The notes below the pieces were generated by a model. The model saw only the letters and a list, made by a program, of their open reading frames with translations. It was not told the DNA's origin and did no database searches. Both the position numbers and the translations under genes were made by a program. Shown one piece after another: positions 63,901 to 64,000 of a stretch of 64,000 bases of DNA. Origin of the DNA: KBS-96 sp964247975 (GTDB taxonomy: Bacteria > Acidobacteriota > Terriglobia > Bryobacterales > Bryobacteraceae). The DNA lies in contig CAXTWH010000018.1 in the NCBI GenBank assembly GCA_964247975.1, forward strand, positions 1 through 64,000. The letters run 5' to 3'. The first letter of the stretch is position 1. Every line of letters starts with the position of its first letter.

Positions 63901-64000
63901 GGTTCTTTAACGATTACCGAACTGGTAAAGCTGACAGGCAAAACCATGCTGACCGTGATGAAGCTGGAGCGGCACCAGGGACAGCTTTACAACTGGTACG
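60958..64000 (+). CDS. NdvB-like cyclic beta-1,2-glucan synthase, partial (3' end outside window)
   Basis: An open frame of 1014 codons from GTG 60958 (AAGGAG five bases upstream) to the window edge. An N-terminal region of about 340 residues precedes helices (FYILFIEFLTLITIAGIIF, LLLMAILLFLPVTQAAVELV). A GT-A domain follows with VRFVITLDSDTQLPRG (Asp545, Asp547), FTGKGIYDVDALRAVL, LLSHDLIEGAYARAG and RKHRWLRGDWQIVRWLF (QxxRW, Gln700-Trp704), then more helices and a phosphorylase-type onset (NEGNHWLIPDNVQ). Full-length members are near 2,800 residues, so roughly two thirds are missing. It is translationally close to the ABC exporter. Confidence 0.85.
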   Translation, partial: MATEAGALREIKAAEHVESGHTATVDLVQLREQGKATAARWKNPAKGGTSTALRSRFDQSLGVLAGLQHALRGHQHEALSEDLKWLSDHLRLYAADTIELRTSMKKLQKLPLVRSGESNEMPRSWVLMRAFMEATNFDLREEALVAFVDGAIEVDPLEYKELWALGEMLKLVLFDETAKRGQQALQALGRQDKSAVPVRMDLLVQSLRLVGEMNWEEMVEPLSPVNRIFQNDPAGIYPRMDELTRAAYLTEISDLAKGSHASEVEIARLAIRLAADEKNADPAADRQAFRRCHIGYYLVGEGASLFRDRIGFRPTFDTRLQILLRRYPDEFYILFIEFLTLITIAGIIFPFSHGRQPLSMLLLMAILLFLPVTQAAVELVNYFITSILKPKPLPKLDFSEGVPDDCKTLVTVPTLLINEKQIQQLVEDLEIRYLGNQDRNIHYALLTDLPDSAEAADEHDHRIEYAIRLLSELNEKYGHLGQGQFFLFHRHRVYNPQERTWMGWERKRGKLLDLNKLLRHAHDPFPVKLWDRAAVEGVRFVITLDSDTQLPRGSAARMIGTIAHPLNSAVIDPRRNVVVNGYGILQPRVGISVPSAGRSRLAALYSGQTGFDIYTRAVSDVYQDLYEEGIFTGKGIYDVDALRAVLESRFPRNTLLSHDLIEGAYARAGLLSDVEVIDDYPSHYSAYNRRKHRWLRGDWQIVRWLFPRVPDETGRLVQNPISLVSRWKIFDNLRRSTVEPALFILLVAGWLFLPGGPMTWTCVVASLLFLPGLFQFLFGLFRFARLGELTILRDAAINLGTSIASVMLNVIFLAHQAMVALDAIVRTVIRSTITRRSMLEWETATEAELGLKKRTPVDMYLDWMPLVALLLGLLVAYFRPKALPYALPVLVLWACAKLVSNWLNRPPLVQAYQVSAKDRALAKNTFLKTWRFFADFSNEGNHWLIPDNVQENQPDAPMIAERISTTNLGFLVNARQAACALGSLTITELVKLTGKTMLTVMKLERHQGQLYNWY

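Overview
The window looks like a chromosomal segment of a Gram-negative soil bacterium, most probably an Acidobacteriota member (Terriglobia-like). This is an inference from gene content: a 955-residue TonB-dependent receptor with an N-terminal carboxypeptidase-regulatory domain and Gly-rich runs, two outer-membrane porins, a PEP-CTERM protein, a UPF0182 protein, and a cyclic-glucan-synthase-like glycosyltransferase beside an ABC exporter. No rRNA, tRNA, CRISPR array, transposase or phage gene was recognised. Genes are densely packed, strands alternate often, and GUG/UUG starts are common.

Layout. 1-1.56 kb: a decayed LysR regulator, then a two-gene MarR unit whose promoter carries a perfect dyad. 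1.56-6.3 kb: transketolase (-), 4-alpha-glucanotransferase and a small membrane protein (+). 6.3-11 kb: a minus-strand assimilatory sulfate operon, cysD-cysN-cysH followed by a TSUP anion permease, with a nucleoside deaminase just upstream. The reductase is the Fe-S APS type, and CysN carries what looks like a dead APS-kinase tail. 11-18.6 kb: WrbA, aldehyde dehydrogenase, a Cas4-like nuclease split over two overlapping membrane-anchored ORFs, a porin, a short-chain dehydrogenase, an Uma2-like relic and an RNase II/R-family exonuclease. 18.6-27 kb: glycosyltransferase and flippase (-), a tiny unknown protein with a strong terminator, purM-purN-M23 peptidase (+), and a REC-PAS-histidine kinase (-).

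27-33 kb: a large secreted FN3 protein, Cu/Zn superoxide dismutase, a metallothionein-like protein, a cytochrome P450 and a PEP-CTERM protein. 33-41.4 kb: a sugar-related group (SMP-30 lactonase, sugar-binding lipoprotein, TIM-barrel isomerase), two GT-A glycosyltransferases with a GNAT protein, a second porin and a YfcE-like phosphoesterase. 41.4-48 kb: UPF0182, an O-antigen-ligase-like protein, a TonB protein, a half-length AI-2E-type permease and a YciE/F-like protein. 48-57.2 kb: a secreted GH42 beta-galactosidase with a frameshifted DUF2442 gene at its 3' end, several secreted or membrane proteins of unknown role, and a TonB receptor behind a DUF5666-like secreted protein. 57.2-64 kb: an unknown protein (-), TatA, a HAD phosphatase, and an ABC exporter directly upstream of an NdvB-like synthase that runs off the window end.

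The best candidates for something undescribed are the split Cas4-like membrane nuclease (13.46-14.21 kb), the CysN fusion with a P-loop-less APS-kinase remnant (8.18-7.83 kb), the possibly leaderless MarR-controlled gene (0.68-0.72 kb) and the ABC exporter/cyclic-glucan-synthase pair (59.1-64 kb). All calls come from reading the sequence by eye; no database search was run.
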